From DATCJY01 sp036562565 (GTDB lineage Bacteria > Bacteroidota > Bacteroidia > Flavobacteriales_D > Sanyastnellaceae), in assembly GCA_036562565.1 (NCBI GenBank), contig DATCJY010000045.1, positions 1 through 64,000 of the forward strand: a stretch of DNA of 64,000 bases. The letters run 5' to 3'. Below are positions 33,904 to 44,264 of this stretch, one piece after another; within the stretch, counting starts at the first letter, position 1; each line of letters begins with the position of its first letter. The position numbers and the translations under genes were made by a program. The notes under the pieces are model-generated. The model was not told the DNA's origin, made no database searches, and was given only the letters and a program-made list of their open reading frames with translations.

Positions 33904-35904
33904 ATGAATTTGGACTCCAAAATACCACAAGGCCCACTTAGCGAAAAGTGGACAAATTACAAGGCAACAGCGAAACTTGTAAACCCCGCCAATAAGCGCA
34001 ACATTGATATCATTGTTGTAGGAACCGGACTTGCCGGTGCCAGCGCTGCTGCATCACTTGCAGAAATGGGATACAAGGTAAAGGCATTCTGTTTCCAAGA
34101 CTCTCCTAGAAGAGCGCACTCCATTGCAGCTCAAGGAGGTATCAACGCTGCTAAGAACTACATGAACGATGGTGACTCTACCTATCGTTTGTTCTACGAT
34201 ACAATCAAAGGTGGTGACTACCGCGCACGTGAAGCCAACGTTTACCGCTTGGCTGAAGTAAGCGCCAACATCATCGACCAATGCGTTGCTCAAGGTGTTC
34301 CTTTTGCTCGTGAATATGGTGGATTGCTTGATAACCGCTCTTTCGGTGGCACTCAGGTTTCTAGAACATTCTATGCGAAAGGACAAACCGGTCAGCAGCT
34401 TTTGTTGGGCGCTTATTCTGCCCTTTCCCGCCAAATTGGTAAAGGAAACGTGGAGATGTATAACCGCCACGAGATGCTTGACCTGGTAGTTATTGACGGT
34501 AAAGCCCGTGGTATCATTGCCCGCAACCTTGTAACAGGCAAAATCGAGCGCTACTCTGCTCACGCAGTGGTGCTTTGTACCGGTGGTTACGGCAACGTAT
34601 TCTTCCTCTCTACCAATGCAATGGGTAGCAACGTAACAGCAGCTTGGAAAGCTCACAAGCGCGGTGCTGCATTCGGTAACCCATGCTACACTCAGATTCA
34701 CCCTACCTGTATTCCGGTAAGTGGTGACCACCAGTCCAAATTGACTTTGATGTCTGAATCCTTGCGTAACGATGGTCGCATCTGGGTTCCTAAAAAGAAA
34801 GAAGATGCAGAGGCTATTCGCGCAAAACGCTTGAAACCTACCGACATTAAAGAAGAAGACAGAGACTATTATCTCGAAAGAAGATATCCTGCATTCGGTA
34901 ACCTCGTTCCTCGTGACGTGGCCAGCCGTGCAGCCAAAGAGCGTTGTGACGCAGGTTACGGAGTGAATGCTACAGGCGAAGCTGTATTCCTCGATTTCAG
35001 CTCTGCCATCATCCGTTACGGCAAAACCGCTGCTGCTGTAAAAGGTATCCACAACCCAACTGAAGAACAAATCATCGAACTTGGAACAAAGACCATCGAA
35101 GAAAAATACGGTAACTTGTTCCAGATGTATGAACAGATTGTTGCTGAGAACCCATACAAAACTCCGATGATGATTTACCCTGCTGTACACTACACCATGG
35201 GTGGTCTTTGGGTTGACTATGAATTGATGACAACAATCAAAGGTTGCTATGCAGCAGGTGAAGCAAACTTCAGTGACCACGGTGCCAATCGCCTCGGTGC
35301 ATCTGCCCTCATGCAAGGTCTTGCAGATGGTTACTTCGTATTGCCATACACCATTGGCAATTACTTAGCTGATGAAATCCGTACAGGAAAAATCCCTACT
35401 GATAGTCCGGAGTTTGAAGCAGCAGAGAAAGGAGTCCTTGATCAAATCAACCGCTTGATGAACAACGGTGGTACCAAGCCGGTAGACTATTACCACAAAA
35501 AGCTTGGCAAAGTGATGTGGGACAAATGCGGTATGGCCCGCAACGCAAAAGGTTTGCAAGAAGCTATTGAAGAAATCAAACAAATTCGCGAAGAGTTCTA
35601 TAAAAACGTTCGCGTTACAGGAACTCCTAACGAAATGAACCCGGAACTGGAGAAAGCCTTGCGCGTAGCAGACTTCCTCGAGCTAGGTGAATTGATGTGC
35701 TTGGATGCTCTTCACCGCAATGAAAGCTGTGGTGGACACTTCCGTGAAGAATACCAAACAGAAGATGGTGAAGCACTTCGTGACGATGAAAACTTCTCTT
35801 ATGTAGCAGCGTGGGAATGGACCGGCAACCCATCCTCTCCTATACTGCACAAAGAAGAATTGAAATACGAGAACATTAAAGTTCAGGCAAGAAGCTACAA
35901 ATAA
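33904..35904 (+). CDS. sdhA: Succinate dehydrogenase/fumarate reductase flavoprotein subunit
   Basis: Oxidises succinate to fumarate with covalently bound FAD. It has 666 residues, long like other diheme-type enzymes. The FAD dinucleotide fold is [20 protein letters not shown]. The histidine that carries FAD is in [15 protein letters not shown]. The active-site region [14 protein letters not shown] and the ending loop [20 protein letters not shown] are typical. The C-terminal region [18 protein letters not shown] is conserved in Bacteroidota. It lies between sdhC and sdhB with gaps of 61 and 24 bases. Complete and intact. Confidence 0.97.
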   Translation: MNLDSKIPQGPLSEKWTNYKATAKLVNPANKRNIDIIVVGTGLAGASAAASLAEMGYKVKAFCFQDSPRRAHSIAAQGGINAAKNYMNDGDSTYRLFYDTIKGGDYRAREANVYRLAEVSANIIDQCVAQGVPFAREYGGLLDNRSFGGTQVSRTFYAKGQTGQQLLLGAYSALSRQIGKGNVEMYNRHEMLDLVVIDGKARGIIARNLVTGKIERYSAHAVVLCTGGYGNVFFLSTNAMGSNVTAAWKAHKRGAAFGNPCYTQIHPTCIPVSGDHQSKLTLMSESLRNDGRIWVPKKKEDAEAIRAKRLKPTDIKEEDRDYYLERRYPAFGNLVPRDVASRAAKERCDAGYGVNATGEAVFLDFSSAIIRYGKTAAAVKGIHNPTEEQIIELGTKTIEEKYGNLFQMYEQIVAENPYKTPMMIYPAVHYTMGGLWVDYELMTTIKGCYAAGEANFSDHGANRLGASALMQGLADGYFVLPYTIGNYLADEIRTGKIPTDSPEFEAAEKGVLDQINRLMNNGGTKPVDYYHKKLGKVMWDKCGMARNAKGLQEAIEEIKQIREEFYKNVRVTGTPNEMNPELEKALRVADFLELGELMCLDALHRNESCGGHFREEYQTEDGEALRDDENFSYVAAWEWTGNPSSPILHKEELKYENIKVQARSYK

Positions 35905-35928
35905 GGTAATCCTACAATCCTAAAAAAG

Positions 35929-36693
35929 ATGAGTGGAAATATGAATTTGACGTTAAAAATCTGGAGACAGAAAAACGCAAATGATAAAGGAAAGATTGTT
36001 GAGTACAAGGTGAGCAATGTTTCACCGGATATGTCCTTCCTTGAAATGATCGATGTACTCAACAACGATTTGATCGAAAAGGGTGAGGACCCAGTTGCAT
36101 TTGACCACGACTGTCGTGAAGGTATTTGTGGGATGTGTAGCATGTTCATCAACGGTGAAGCCCACGGGCCCAACCGCGGTGTAACAACTTGCCAACTTCA
36201 CATGCGCTCGTTTAAGGATGGCGATACCATCTATATCGAACCATGGAGAAGCGAAGGTTTCCCTGTTATCAAAGACTTGATGGTGGACCGCAGTGCGTTC
36301 GACCGCATAATTCAAGCAGGAGGTTTCGTTTCCGTAAATACTTCAGGAAGAACTTTGGATGCGAATGCAATTCCAATTCCAAAAGAAGATGCCGATAAGG
36401 CTTTTGATGCCGCTACTTGTATAGGTTGTGGTGCTTGTGCTGCAACTTGTCCTAACGGTAGCGCTATGCTCTTTGTGAGTGCTAAAGTTTCTCAACTCGC
36501 TCTATTGCCTCAAGGTAGAGTTGAAAGAGAAAGCCGTGTCCTCAATATGGTGAAACAAATGGACGAGGAAGGCTTTGGCAACTGCTCCAACATCGGTGCA
36601 TGCGAGGTTCAATGTCCAAAGAATATTTCACTTGAGAATATCAACCGCATGAACCGCGAATACTTGCGTGCATGCATCAAACCTGAAAATTAA
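35929..36693 (+). CDS. sdhB: Succinate dehydrogenase/fumarate reductase iron-sulphur subunit
   Basis: Electron-transfer subunit (254 residues) linking the flavin to the haem subunit. The [2Fe-2S] ligands are in [13 protein letters not shown], the [4Fe-4S] ligands in [13 protein letters not shown], and the last cluster's ligands in [14 protein letters not shown]. The N-terminal beta-grasp and C-terminal helical ferredoxin domains are in the usual order. It is the last gene of the operon and is followed by a strong terminator at 36744. Intact, with no unusual features. Confidence 0.97.
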   Translation: MSGNMNLTLKIWRQKNANDKGKIVEYKVSNVSPDMSFLEMIDVLNNDLIEKGEDPVAFDHDCREGICGMCSMFINGEAHGPNRGVTTCQLHMRSFKDGDTIYIEPWRSEGFPVIKDLMVDRSAFDRIIQAGGFVSVNTSGRTLDANAIPIPKEDADKAFDAATCIGCGACAATCPNGSAMLFVSAKVSQLALLPQGRVERESRVLNMVKQMDEEGFGNCSNIGACEVQCPKNISLENINRMNREYLRACIKPEN

Positions 36694-36743
36694 CTGACAT
36701 AGTTATTGGTTATAGCTTAACTCAAAATAATTGGAAGCCCCTT

Positions 36744-36780
36744 GAAGAGGACGAAGTGTTACTTCGTCCTCTTCTGCTTT
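36744..36780 (+). terminator. Intrinsic terminator of sdhCAB
   Basis: Stem of 13 base pairs (GAAGAGGACGAAG and its complement) with a 5-base loop, then TGCTTTTAAT. It stands 50 bases after the sdhB stop. Confidence 0.88.
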
Positions 36781-36970
36781 TAATACAATCATAGAGTGTG
36801 CTACTAATCAACTCCCGCACCGAATGGATAACGACACCTAATAATGAAACCGCAACAATTCATTTCTCCTACCCTATAATCCGTTCTCACGTTTGTTCCA
36901 ATATAAAGACCACCGAACCTTTTTAGTAACCATTTACAAAACTGTTGCACAGTCAGTGACCGCCACCACA

Positions 36971-36978
36971 TACATTCG
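36971..36978 (+). promoter_or_regulatory. Predicted -7 promoter box of the M3 peptidase gene
   Basis: TACATTCG, 40 bases before the ATG at 37019. Together with the terminator at 36744 it accounts for the 325-base gap after sdhB; nothing else is visible there. Confidence 0.45.
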
Positions 36979-37018
36979 TATCTGTAAGTTTCAAAGTAAT
37001 TATCATTTTGAATTAGCA

Positions 37019-39148
37019 ATGAAAAAACTCTTTACATTACTTGCGATACCCATTATCGCTTATTCGTGCAACATGCAAAACACTGAGAAAAAAGAAACAA
37101 CAATTAATCCATTGGTAGAAGATTGGACAGGTCCTTATGGCGGGGTTCCGGCTTTTGATAAAGTTAAAGTTGAAGACTTCGGGCCTGCACTTGACTATGC
37201 AATTGATGCCTATAAAAAAGAAATTGATGCCGTTGCTGAAAATCCGGAGGCCCCAACTTTTGAAAACACCATCGTTGCCATGGAACGTATTGGTAAACCG
37301 CTCAGCAATTTGATGACCTATTACCATATATGGTCCAGCAATATGAGCAATGATGAATTCCAGAAAATCGAAGAGGATTATAGCCCCAAGCTCGCAGAAC
37401 TTGGCGACTACGCTAAACTCAACGGAAAATTGTTTGAGCGCATCCAGGCAGTTTATGAATCTGAAGAATTCAAGAGCTTGAATGCTGAACAACAACGTTT
37501 GGTGTGGAGCTATCACAAAGACTTTGTGCGTTACGGTGCAAAACTCGACAGCAAATCGAAAGAACGCCTAGCCGCAATTAACCAAGAGTTGGCTTCCCTA
37601 TTTACCAAGTTCTCCCAAAACGTTTTGGCTGATGAAAACAACGAATTCGTAACTGCCACAAATGAGTCTGAACTATCCGGGTTGCCTGAAGACATGATTG
37701 AAGCAGCCAAAGAATACGCAAAGGAAAAAGGTGTAGATGGATGGGCATTTGCCAATACACGTTCCGTTGTGGATCCACTCTTGACATTTGCCGACAACCG
37801 CGACTTGCGCGAGAAAACTTGGCGCATGTTCAAACTTCGCGGTGATAACGGCAATGCTACCGACAACAACAACATCATGAAACAAATCCTAAAGCTTCGT
37901 GCTGAACGCGCGAAGCTTCTAGGTTTTGAAACACATGCTCACCTCATGCTGGATGATAAAATGGCTAAGACTCCTGAAAATGCGATGGAACTCATGAATG
38001 CCATGTGGAAACCCGCTTCAGAGCGAGTGAAAGCAGAAGTAGCAGATATGCAAGCAATGGCTAAAAAAGATGGGCAAAATATCACCATCGAACCATGGGA
38101 TTATCTCTACTATGCCGAGAAAGTAAGAAAAGAGAAATATGACATGGACCAGAACCAAATCAAGCCTTATTTCCAATTGGACAAATTGAGAGAGGCAATG
38201 TTCTGGGTTGCGGAAGATTTGTTCGGTTTCCAATTCGTTCAAATCAATAACGTACCTGTTTACCATCCTGACGTAACCGTGTGGGAAGTGAAAAATAAGA
38301 ACACCGGTAAGGTCATCGGCTTGTTCTACTTTGATACATATGCGCGCAACGGCAAACGCTCAGGCGCTTGGATGAGCAACTACCGTGGACAACACAAATT
38401 GGATGGTGAAGTAATCCCAATTGTATCCAACAACAACAACTTCATCAAAGGAAAAGCTGGTGAACCAACCCTTCTTTCCTTTGACGATGCCACTACCTTA
38501 TTCCACGAGTTTGGACATGCATTGCACGGCTTGGCTTCCAATGTTACTTATCCATCTCTTCAATCCCCTAATGTTGCTTCTGACTTCGTAGAATTCCCAT
38601 CACAATTGATGGAGCATTGGTTAACCACTCCTGAAGTATTGAATAAATATGCCGTTCACTACAAAACCGGTGAACCCATTCCGGCAGAGTTAGTAGATAA
38701 ACTCCTCAAGTCAAAAACCTTCAATCAAGGATATGAAACCATGAGTTACTTGTCTGCAGCTGTGATGGACATGAAGCTTCACCTTGAAGGAGATAAAGAC
38801 CTTGATTTAAAAGCATACGAGAAAGAAACTTTTGACAAGCTTGGTTTGCCATCAACCATCGTGATGCGCCACCGTTTGCCTCAATTCTTGCACATCTTCA
38901 GCGATGATAGTTACTCTGCTGGCTATTACAGCTATATGTGGGCTGAAGTAATCTCCTCTGATGCATATCGTGCATTCACTGAGGCAGGAGGCCCATACGA
39001 TAAGGAGGTTGCCAATAGCTACTACAAAAATATCATCTCTATTGGTAATACCATTGATCCGGCAGAAGCCTATCGCACTTTCAGAGGTCGCGATCCGAAG
39101 ATTGACGGCTTAATGGAAGACCGTGGTTTTGCTACAAGCAAACAATAA
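37019..39148 (+). CDS. M3 family oligopeptidase (peptidyl-dipeptidase Dcp-like) lipoprotein
   Basis: Zinc metallopeptidase of about 709 residues. The lipobox IAYSC (Cys17) follows a hydrophobic start MKKLFTLLAIPI, so the protein is lipid-anchored in the periplasm or on the surface. The zinc site FHEFGHALHGLAS and the later glutamate region SDFVEFPSQLMEHW are diagnostic of family M3. DDSYSAGYYSYMWAEVIS near the C-terminus binds the substrate C-terminus. Closest to dipeptidyl carboxypeptidase (Dcp), which removes C-terminal dipeptides from short peptides. The frame extends to 36893, but that part covers the promoter and lacks a signal. A terminator follows at 39170. Confidence 0.93.
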   Translation: MKKLFTLLAIPIIAYSCNMQNTEKKETTINPLVEDWTGPYGGVPAFDKVKVEDFGPALDYAIDAYKKEIDAVAENPEAPTFENTIVAMERIGKPLSNLMTYYHIWSSNMSNDEFQKIEEDYSPKLAELGDYAKLNGKLFERIQAVYESEEFKSLNAEQQRLVWSYHKDFVRYGAKLDSKSKERLAAINQELASLFTKFSQNVLADENNEFVTATNESELSGLPEDMIEAAKEYAKEKGVDGWAFANTRSVVDPLLTFADNRDLREKTWRMFKLRGDNGNATDNNNIMKQILKLRAERAKLLGFETHAHLMLDDKMAKTPENAMELMNAMWKPASERVKAEVADMQAMAKKDGQNITIEPWDYLYYAEKVRKEKYDMDQNQIKPYFQLDKLREAMFWVAEDLFGFQFVQINNVPVYHPDVTVWEVKNKNTGKVIGLFYFDTYARNGKRSGAWMSNYRGQHKLDGEVIPIVSNNNNFIKGKAGEPTLLSFDDATTLFHEFGHALHGLASNVTYPSLQSPNVASDFVEFPSQLMEHWLTTPEVLNKYAVHYKTGEPIPAELVDKLLKSKTFNQGYETMSYLSAAVMDMKLHLEGDKDLDLKAYEKETFDKLGLPSTIVMRHRLPQFLHIFSDDSYSAGYYSYMWAEVISSDAYRAFTEAGGPYDKEVANSYYKNIISIGNTIDPAEAYRTFRGRDPKIDGLMEDRGFATSKQ

Positions 39149-39169
39149 TTGCAAGCAATAAAATGAATA

Positions 39170-39198
39170 AAAAGCGGAGCTAAGTGCTCCGCTTTTTT
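39170..39198 (+). terminator. Terminator between the M3 peptidase and the convergent porin gene
   Basis: Stem AAAAGCGGAGC/GCTCCGCTTTT with loop TAAGT and a T-run on the plus strand; A-rich sequence on the other side allows both directions. Confidence 0.88.
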
Positions 39199-39220
39199 CG
39201 ATTATAAAACTCTTTACCAT

Positions 39221-40450
39221 CTAAATTCCTATTTCCACTTGGAAGCGGATATAAGCACCATCACTCAAGAATTTATCTTGTCTGAAGTAATTGTTCCAAG
39301 TGAATTCTGCTTGCAGTTTAAGTGCATGTTCCCAGATGTACTTGGCTATTCCAATTGTGTATTGGTCGTTTTGGCGGAAATAATCCATGACATCATCATC
39401 CGGTGTGAAATGCGAGTAGCGTCCTATAAGTTCATAATTATTCTTGAACAGATAGCTCATTTGCGCATCATAACCGTAACCGGACATTGCAGCTGAAATG
39501 TCCGTTCTATCGGCATTATACGTCAACGGATTATCTACTTGGCGATTCATATACGCCAACATCCAAGCAAAGCCACGGTATTTCAGCACTCCATCTAACA
39601 TCACAGTAGCCGCATCACGCATCTCAAACAAATCCACGCCACGCTGACCATAGGTGCGCTTGCTTCGATGATTGAAGTGGTAGGTACCTCCCAAATAAAG
39701 CTTGGGTCGCGGCTCTCGCTGTAAATCACCTTCGAAATACTCTCCATTCTTCTTGAACAAGCCCAGCGGATAGAGCTCAAGCCGCGCTGTATAAGCCAAG
39801 CCCTTGTCTTTGGAATCAGGCCTATCGCGCCCTTCTCCCGTGCTCACCGATGTCTTGATGTTGTAATAAAACTTCCCGCTGAAATCATTGAAGTAGTGAA
39901 TCTGTGCACCAAAGTCACGATCAAGATTGAAATTGCCATTATTGATAGAGCGGTCAATCAGTTGCAGTGCTCCAGAGGAGTTGACACGTTGTCTGTTACC
40001 GGGCAATTTTGTTTGCCCAAACCCTAACATCCAGTTGGAATTCGGACGATAATAAACCATCGCATCACGAATGATATTCAGATTGCCATTGGTTTCACCA
40101 AGTGGTCGGTGATCATCAGGAGAGAACCCCAACTGAAGAATGTACATGAACTTGGGATGACCAACGTAACCCTCAAGACGTAAACGCAATCTTCGCACAC
40201 CGGCAGAGACATAGGTATCGCCATCGCTCTCTGCCACTTCCATCCGATTCTGCATGCGGAAACGGATGTTCAACTGGAAGATGCTGTCGGGCGAAGTCAT
40301 TCCGACACCTTTACCATAGCTGTAATATGGCAATGCTTCGAAGCGCTCATCCGTTCTTTTTATTGCATCAGTTGTATCATGTTTAGCAATCTGTGCCCAA
40401 GATTGCAGACCCAATGAGACAGAACATAACAGCGCCAATATTCGAAGCAT
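39221..40450 (-). CDS. OprO/OprP-type outer-membrane porin
   Basis: A 409-residue outer-membrane protein with signal peptide MLRILALLCSVSLGLQSWAQ. The barrel has the porin O/P family order: an early RFRMQNRMEVAE strand, RLRLRLEGYVGHPKFMYILQ, then KLPGNRQRVNSSGALQLIDRS, and a late FAWMLAYMNRQ, GYGYDAQMSYLFKNNYELIG and the terminal strand IRFQVEIGI. The family includes phosphate-selective porins, but in Bacteroidota many are uncharacterised, so the substrate is left open. ATG 40450 is preferred, since the longer frame to 40477 overlaps a consensus promoter box at 40475. Confidence 0.88.
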   Translation of the reverse strand: MLRILALLCSVSLGLQSWAQIAKHDTTDAIKRTDERFEALPYYSYGKGVGMTSPDSIFQLNIRFRMQNRMEVAESDGDTYVSAGVRRLRLRLEGYVGHPKFMYILQLGFSPDDHRPLGETNGNLNIIRDAMVYYRPNSNWMLGFGQTKLPGNRQRVNSSGALQLIDRSINNGNFNLDRDFGAQIHYFNDFSGKFYYNIKTSVSTGEGRDRPDSKDKGLAYTARLELYPLGLFKKNGEYFEGDLQREPRPKLYLGGTYHFNHRSKRTYGQRGVDLFEMRDAATVMLDGVLKYRGFAWMLAYMNRQVDNPLTYNADRTDISAAMSGYGYDAQMSYLFKNNYELIGRYSHFTPDDDVMDYFRQNDQYTIGIAKYIWEHALKLQAEFTWNNYFRQDKFLSDGAYIRFQVEIGI

Positions 40451-40474
40451 GATAGTCAAAATAATTTGAAAGGG

Positions 40475-40482
40475 CAAAAGTA
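40475..40482 (-). promoter_or_regulatory. Predicted -7 promoter box of the porin gene
   Basis: Minus strand TACTTTTG (TAnnTTTG), 24 bases before the ATG. It sits over the longer start at 40477 and so rules that start out. Confidence 0.55.
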
Positions 40483-40544
40483 TTTTGACTATGCTCCTTT
40501 AAGTTATGGACTTGTTACGAAATGTTGGCTACAACGTAAATAAA

Positions 40545-40568
40545 AAAGCGGACAAAACAGCCCGCTTT
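40545..40568 (-). terminator. Terminator of the five-gene signalling operon
   Basis: Stem AAAGCGG/CCGCTTT with a 10-base loop, overlapping the stop codon of the last gene and followed by T-rich sequence on the minus strand. Confidence 0.7.
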
Positions 40569-40975
40569 TACTCAAATACTTCTCCTAGGTATTTCTTCAG
40601 GAGATAGACATCCAGTGGTTTCTCCAGTATCTTCTCGACCAAGTCATAAGATTCAGCCTTCTTGATGTCGTTCCGATCGATGCTGCTTGACACCATAAAC
40701 ACAGTGAGCTGTTTGCGAATGTGCTCCGGCATTTGTGTCAGTTGATCCAAACACTCAAACCCATTCATGTTGGGCATCATAATGTCCAGCAGTATCACAT
40801 GCGGTTTGGAACCATCAAACTTATCTGACTTCAAGTAATCAAGAAGTAGCAATGCGCTCTGATAAGTGACAATCTTATTAGAAATCTTCGCTATTTCAAG
40901 CAACTTGGAATTCACAGCCAAGTCGATGTCATTATCATCCACCAAATGAAAGCTGATATATTCCAATTTACTCAT
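40568..40975 (-). CDS. Stand-alone response-regulator receiver domain
   Basis: A 135-residue CheY-like receiver without an output domain. The acidic pair is Asp13/Asp14 (HLVDDNDID), the phospho-acceptor Asp64 lies in VILLDIMMPNMNG, the conserved Ser in MVSSSIDRND, and the Lys in LEKPLD. So all phosphorylation residues are present. It is the last gene of the cluster and overlaps the preceding hybrid kinase by 4 bases, so it is probably its partner. Without an effector domain it must act by protein contact or as a phosphate relay. This RCP type is common in Bacteroidota. The target is unknown. Confidence 0.92.
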   Translation of the reverse strand: MSKLEYISFHLVDDNDIDLAVNSKLLEIAKISNKIVTYQSALLLLDYLKSDKFDGSKPHVILLDIMMPNMNGFECLDQLTQMPEHIRKQLTVFMVSSSIDRNDIKKAESYDLVEKILEKPLDVYLLKKYLGEVFE

Positions 40976-42057
40976 GACTTATTTGGGAGCTCAACAATAA
41001 AACGCGTTCCAATACCCACATCACTTTTTACAGTGATATTTCCCTTCATTTTTTCCACAGCTTGTTTTACGATATAGAGCCCCACACCTGATCCCGAATT
41101 TTTATCGGTACTCGGATAGAACATATTAAAAATTTTCGGAATCTCTTCCGCGGCAATTCCTATTCCGTTATCAGCGACTTTAATCATTACTTTCTCAAGG
41201 TTTACGATCACCTCGAGAGAAACAAAACAATCGTCTTTCTTGGAATCACTAAACTTAATTGCATTAGAAAGCAGGTTGTTCAAGATCATTTTCAGACGAT
41301 GGATATCAGCCTTGTATATGGCTGAGCCCGCAACCGTTTTTTCAAAACGGATATGCTGAGTTGTAACATGATTGCGGTACTTTTCAATGACTTCATCCAA
41401 TAACTTGTCAAAATCAATTTCACTTATTATCTCATCAGATTGCGAATTCTGATAGTAATAAATGATATTGGTTACGAAGTCGTTGAGACGATTGGTGCTG
41501 CGCTCAATCATCTCAAGATAGTTCAATGTTTTGGCATCTAGGCCATCTGCTTTGGCAACATTGATGACGCCTTTAATGGATGCAAGTGGAGCGCGCATAT
41601 CATGGGATGCACTGTAAACAAACTGCTCCAGCTCGGCATTCACGCGTTCCAGCTCTTTGTTCTTTAGATAAAGCTCTTTATCGCGATGATATTTTTCGAC
41701 AGCGTTCTCTATGCACACCTTGAGTTCATTGGCATCCCAAGGTTTGGTTACATAGCGATAAACTTGACCTCTGTTGATGGCATCAATTACTGCATCAATA
41801 TCAGCATAGCCGGTAATAAGGATTCGAACAGCATCGGGATAATCATGGCGTATGGTTTCAAAAAACTCAACACCACTGACCTCAGGCATCTTCTGGTCTG
41901 AAAAGATTATGTGAACCTTGTTGTTACTCAGATATTCAACAGCCTGTTGAGCAGAAGTAGTGGTAAAGACGTTGTAGTCTCTTCTGAACAACGCAACGAA
42001 AGAGAACAGGTTTTGCTCTTCATCATCTAGATAAAGTATATTAATCTTCTCTTGCAT
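40972..42057 (-). CDS. Receiver-histidine kinase hybrid (response regulator fused to HisKA/HATPase)
   Basis: A 361-residue soluble protein. Residues 1-125 are a receiver (Asp11/Asp12, phospho-acceptor Asp54 in FSDQKMPEVSG, Lys105 in VTKPW), with a short coiled linker to 145. HisKA follows with phospho-acceptor His152 in SASHDMRAPLASIKG, then HATPase_c with N box NNLLSNAIKFSD, VADNGIGIA and SGSGVGLYIVKQ. It has no membrane segments. In this order a phosphorylated receiver could gate its own kinase, so it may pass signal from the membrane kinase above to the small receiver below. It begins 11 bases after that kinase's stop. Confidence 0.93.
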   Translation of the reverse strand: MQEKINILYLDDEEQNLFSFVALFRRDYNVFTTTSAQQAVEYLSNNKVHIIFSDQKMPEVSGVEFFETIRHDYPDAVRILITGYADIDAVIDAINRGQVYRYVTKPWDANELKVCIENAVEKYHRDKELYLKNKELERVNAELEQFVYSASHDMRAPLASIKGVINVAKADGLDAKTLNYLEMIERSTNRLNDFVTNIIYYYQNSQSDEIISEIDFDKLLDEVIEKYRNHVTTQHIRFEKTVAGSAIYKADIHRLKMILNNLLSNAIKFSDSKKDDCFVSLEVIVNLEKVMIKVADNGIGIAAEEIPKIFNMFYPSTDKNSGSGVGLYIVKQAVEKMKGNITVKSDVGIGTRFIVELPNKS

Positions 42058-42068
42058 TACGCGGAATA

Positions 42069-44204
42069 TTAACTGGCAACAGAAGTTTGCCCGGAGTTCT
42101 CTAATCTCGGCAAATGTATAATAAACTCGGTGCCGATATTCTTTTCTGTCAATACTTCTATGTGGCCTTTGTGTTCTTCTACAATTCCTCTTGAAATGGA
42201 AAGACCCAACCCGGTGCCTTCTCCAACGCCTTTAGTGGTGAAGAATGGGATGAATATTTTCTCCATAACTTCATCATCAATACCGTGACCATTGTCTTTG
42301 ATGGATATACATACTTCGTTCTCGTTAAAGTATGATTTAACAATCACATGCCGATCAGCATGTGTCCGGTCAGGTCTTGCTGTAGCATGTACGGCATTGG
42401 TAACGAGATTCACTATTACTTGGTTCAACTTACCGGGATAACAGTAAATCGATGGCATATTGGGATCAAACTCTTTCGTAAGGGTGACTTGCCCTTTGGT
42501 GACACTCTTCAGCACCACAAGAGTGGATTGTAAACAATCATTGATATTAGCCAGTATCAACTCATCTTTATCGGAGCGAGCAAATACACGCAAACCCCGG
42601 ACAATCTCAGCGGTTCTGCGCGAACCTTCTTCAATTCCCTTGAGCAAGGCATCGATTTCAGTCTTGATGAAGTCAAGCCCCATCTCTTGGTGTTTCTTCT
42701 TCAAACGCTGAATGTCCTCTGCTGTGATGTTGTCACCCAAAGCAATGTAATCATCTAACATGGTCAGGATGTCCTGAATATCTCGGTGCAAAGGCGCAAC
42801 GTTAGATGAAACAAAGTTGATTGGGTTATTCAGCTCATGTGCAATACCCGCAGTCATTTGACCAAGACCGGCCATTTTCTCTGATTCCACCAGTTGCTTT
42901 TGTGCCAAACGCAGATCATCATATTGCATCTGAATTTTATTGCGTGCTTCTTCCAATTCCTCCGTGCGTTCATGCACCTTTATTTCAAGAAATTCGTTTT
43001 GGTCCTGAACTGTTCGGAGTAGTTCCCTACTTGCTTCTTCTTTTTCTCTTTTGAGAGTATTGATTTTACTTGCAAGAGCGAAACTCAATAACAATCCTTC
43101 AAGTGCAGAACCAACGGGTAATGAATAAAAAGTGGTCTTAGTTAAAGGCAGCACGCCAAAATCTTTCAACGCATATATCGTAACAGAAGCTAAGAAAACG
43201 GACCAAGCTAAGATGAAATACTTTGCAGGTTGAAACCCTTTTCTCAATGCCATGACTCCTGCCAATAATAATAATAACGAAGAGGCCGCATTGAAATTAA
43301 TTAGGTTGTAACTTAACGTCAATTGATCGCATATGAGAAATGCAATACTTACGAATGAAATCCCAATATAAACGACTAGTATTTTATCAATTATCGGAGC
43401 ATATAGTTTAGATTGTACAAATTTCCTTACGAATAATATTGTGAATACACCACTCAGGGCTCCGGTCAAGTGAACTCCATGTATGGATAGCCAAGTATTA
43501 TTAGGCCAAATTGTTGTATTTCCATATCCGAACAAAGCTGCTTGAGTAAATCCGACCGATAGCAGATATGCAACGTAGTAGTAGTACTCGGTATCTTTTG
43601 TTGAAATGGCAAGAAACAGGTTGTAAACAATCAGAACGAGTATTATACCAAAATACAAAGACATTAAGTTATCATTCGTATTAGCCCTATAGATAATTGA
43701 CATTTCAGTGTCTAACTGAATAGGGACTATCATTTGCTTTCCCGAATACAACTTGCACAAATACCAAGAGGATTCTCCTGGAGACAAGTTCAAGTCAAAC
43801 AAATAACCTGTTGTGGGATACTTACGTTCATTATAGAGATAAGCCGCACCACTCGCACCCAAATGAATCAGTTCATCACCGATTTTAAACAACTCTATGG
43901 AATCTATACTGGGATTGGAGAAATAAGCAAAAAGATTCTCTGTCGAATTTTTATTTTCCACATAGAATTTTATGTACTGAGGTTCGCATACTACTCCAAG
44001 ATTAGGCACTTTTCCAGAATGCTCTACATATTCAAAACTCCTTGATATTTCATCAAGACTTTTTGATTTATCTCCTGTGTATTGGCTATAGTCACGAACT
44101 AAATTACTCTCAAACGATCCTGAATAAGCATCCAAGAATAATGGCCAAATAAAAAGCGTAATTAGAAGAAACCTCACATAGTGAAATAGGGATAATCTAC
44201 TCAT
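42069..44204 (-). CDS. 7TMR-DISM membrane sensor histidine kinase
   Basis: A 711-residue sensor. After an N-terminal membrane helix, residues 35-165 form a periplasmic 7TMR-DISMED2 beta-jellyroll (RDYSQYTGDKSKSLDEIS, YFSNPSIDSIELFKIGD), a module thought to bind small or carbohydrate-like ligands. About 175-385 are seven membrane helices (7TMR-DISM_7TM). A coiled coil leads to HisKA with phospho-acceptor His457 in AGIAHELNNPINFVSSN and HATPase_c (NLVTNAVHATA, IKDNGHGIDDE, GEGTGLGLSIS). ATG 44204 is the real start; the TTG one codon earlier is unnecessary. The DISM part looks A/T-richer than its neighbours (not measured). Confidence 0.93.
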   Translation of the reverse strand: MSRLSLFHYVRFLLITLFIWPLFLDAYSGSFESNLVRDYSQYTGDKSKSLDEISRSFEYVEHSGKVPNLGVVCEPQYIKFYVENKNSTENLFAYFSNPSIDSIELFKIGDELIHLGASGAAYLYNERKYPTTGYLFDLNLSPGESSWYLCKLYSGKQMIVPIQLDTEMSIIYRANTNDNLMSLYFGIILVLIVYNLFLAISTKDTEYYYYVAYLLSVGFTQAALFGYGNTTIWPNNTWLSIHGVHLTGALSGVFTILFVRKFVQSKLYAPIIDKILVVYIGISFVSIAFLICDQLTLSYNLINFNAASSLLLLLAGVMALRKGFQPAKYFILAWSVFLASVTIYALKDFGVLPLTKTTFYSLPVGSALEGLLLSFALASKINTLKREKEEASRELLRTVQDQNEFLEIKVHERTEELEEARNKIQMQYDDLRLAQKQLVESEKMAGLGQMTAGIAHELNNPINFVSSNVAPLHRDIQDILTMLDDYIALGDNITAEDIQRLKKKHQEMGLDFIKTEIDALLKGIEEGSRRTAEIVRGLRVFARSDKDELILANINDCLQSTLVVLKSVTKGQVTLTKEFDPNMPSIYCYPGKLNQVIVNLVTNAVHATARPDRTHADRHVIVKSYFNENEVCISIKDNGHGIDDEVMEKIFIPFFTTKGVGEGTGLGLSISRGIVEEHKGHIEVLTEKNIGTEFIIHLPRLENSGQTSVAS

Positions 44205-44264
44205 CAATTTACTTTCTAAACCGAAATCTTAAACGTAAAATACCCTACAAGGTTCGTCTAAATT

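Noticed and set aside
34054..35316. Open frame of 420 codons antisense to sdhA
   Set aside because: sdhA is intact with all FAD motifs on the other strand. The antisense peptide is rich in Cys, Phe and His without any domain.
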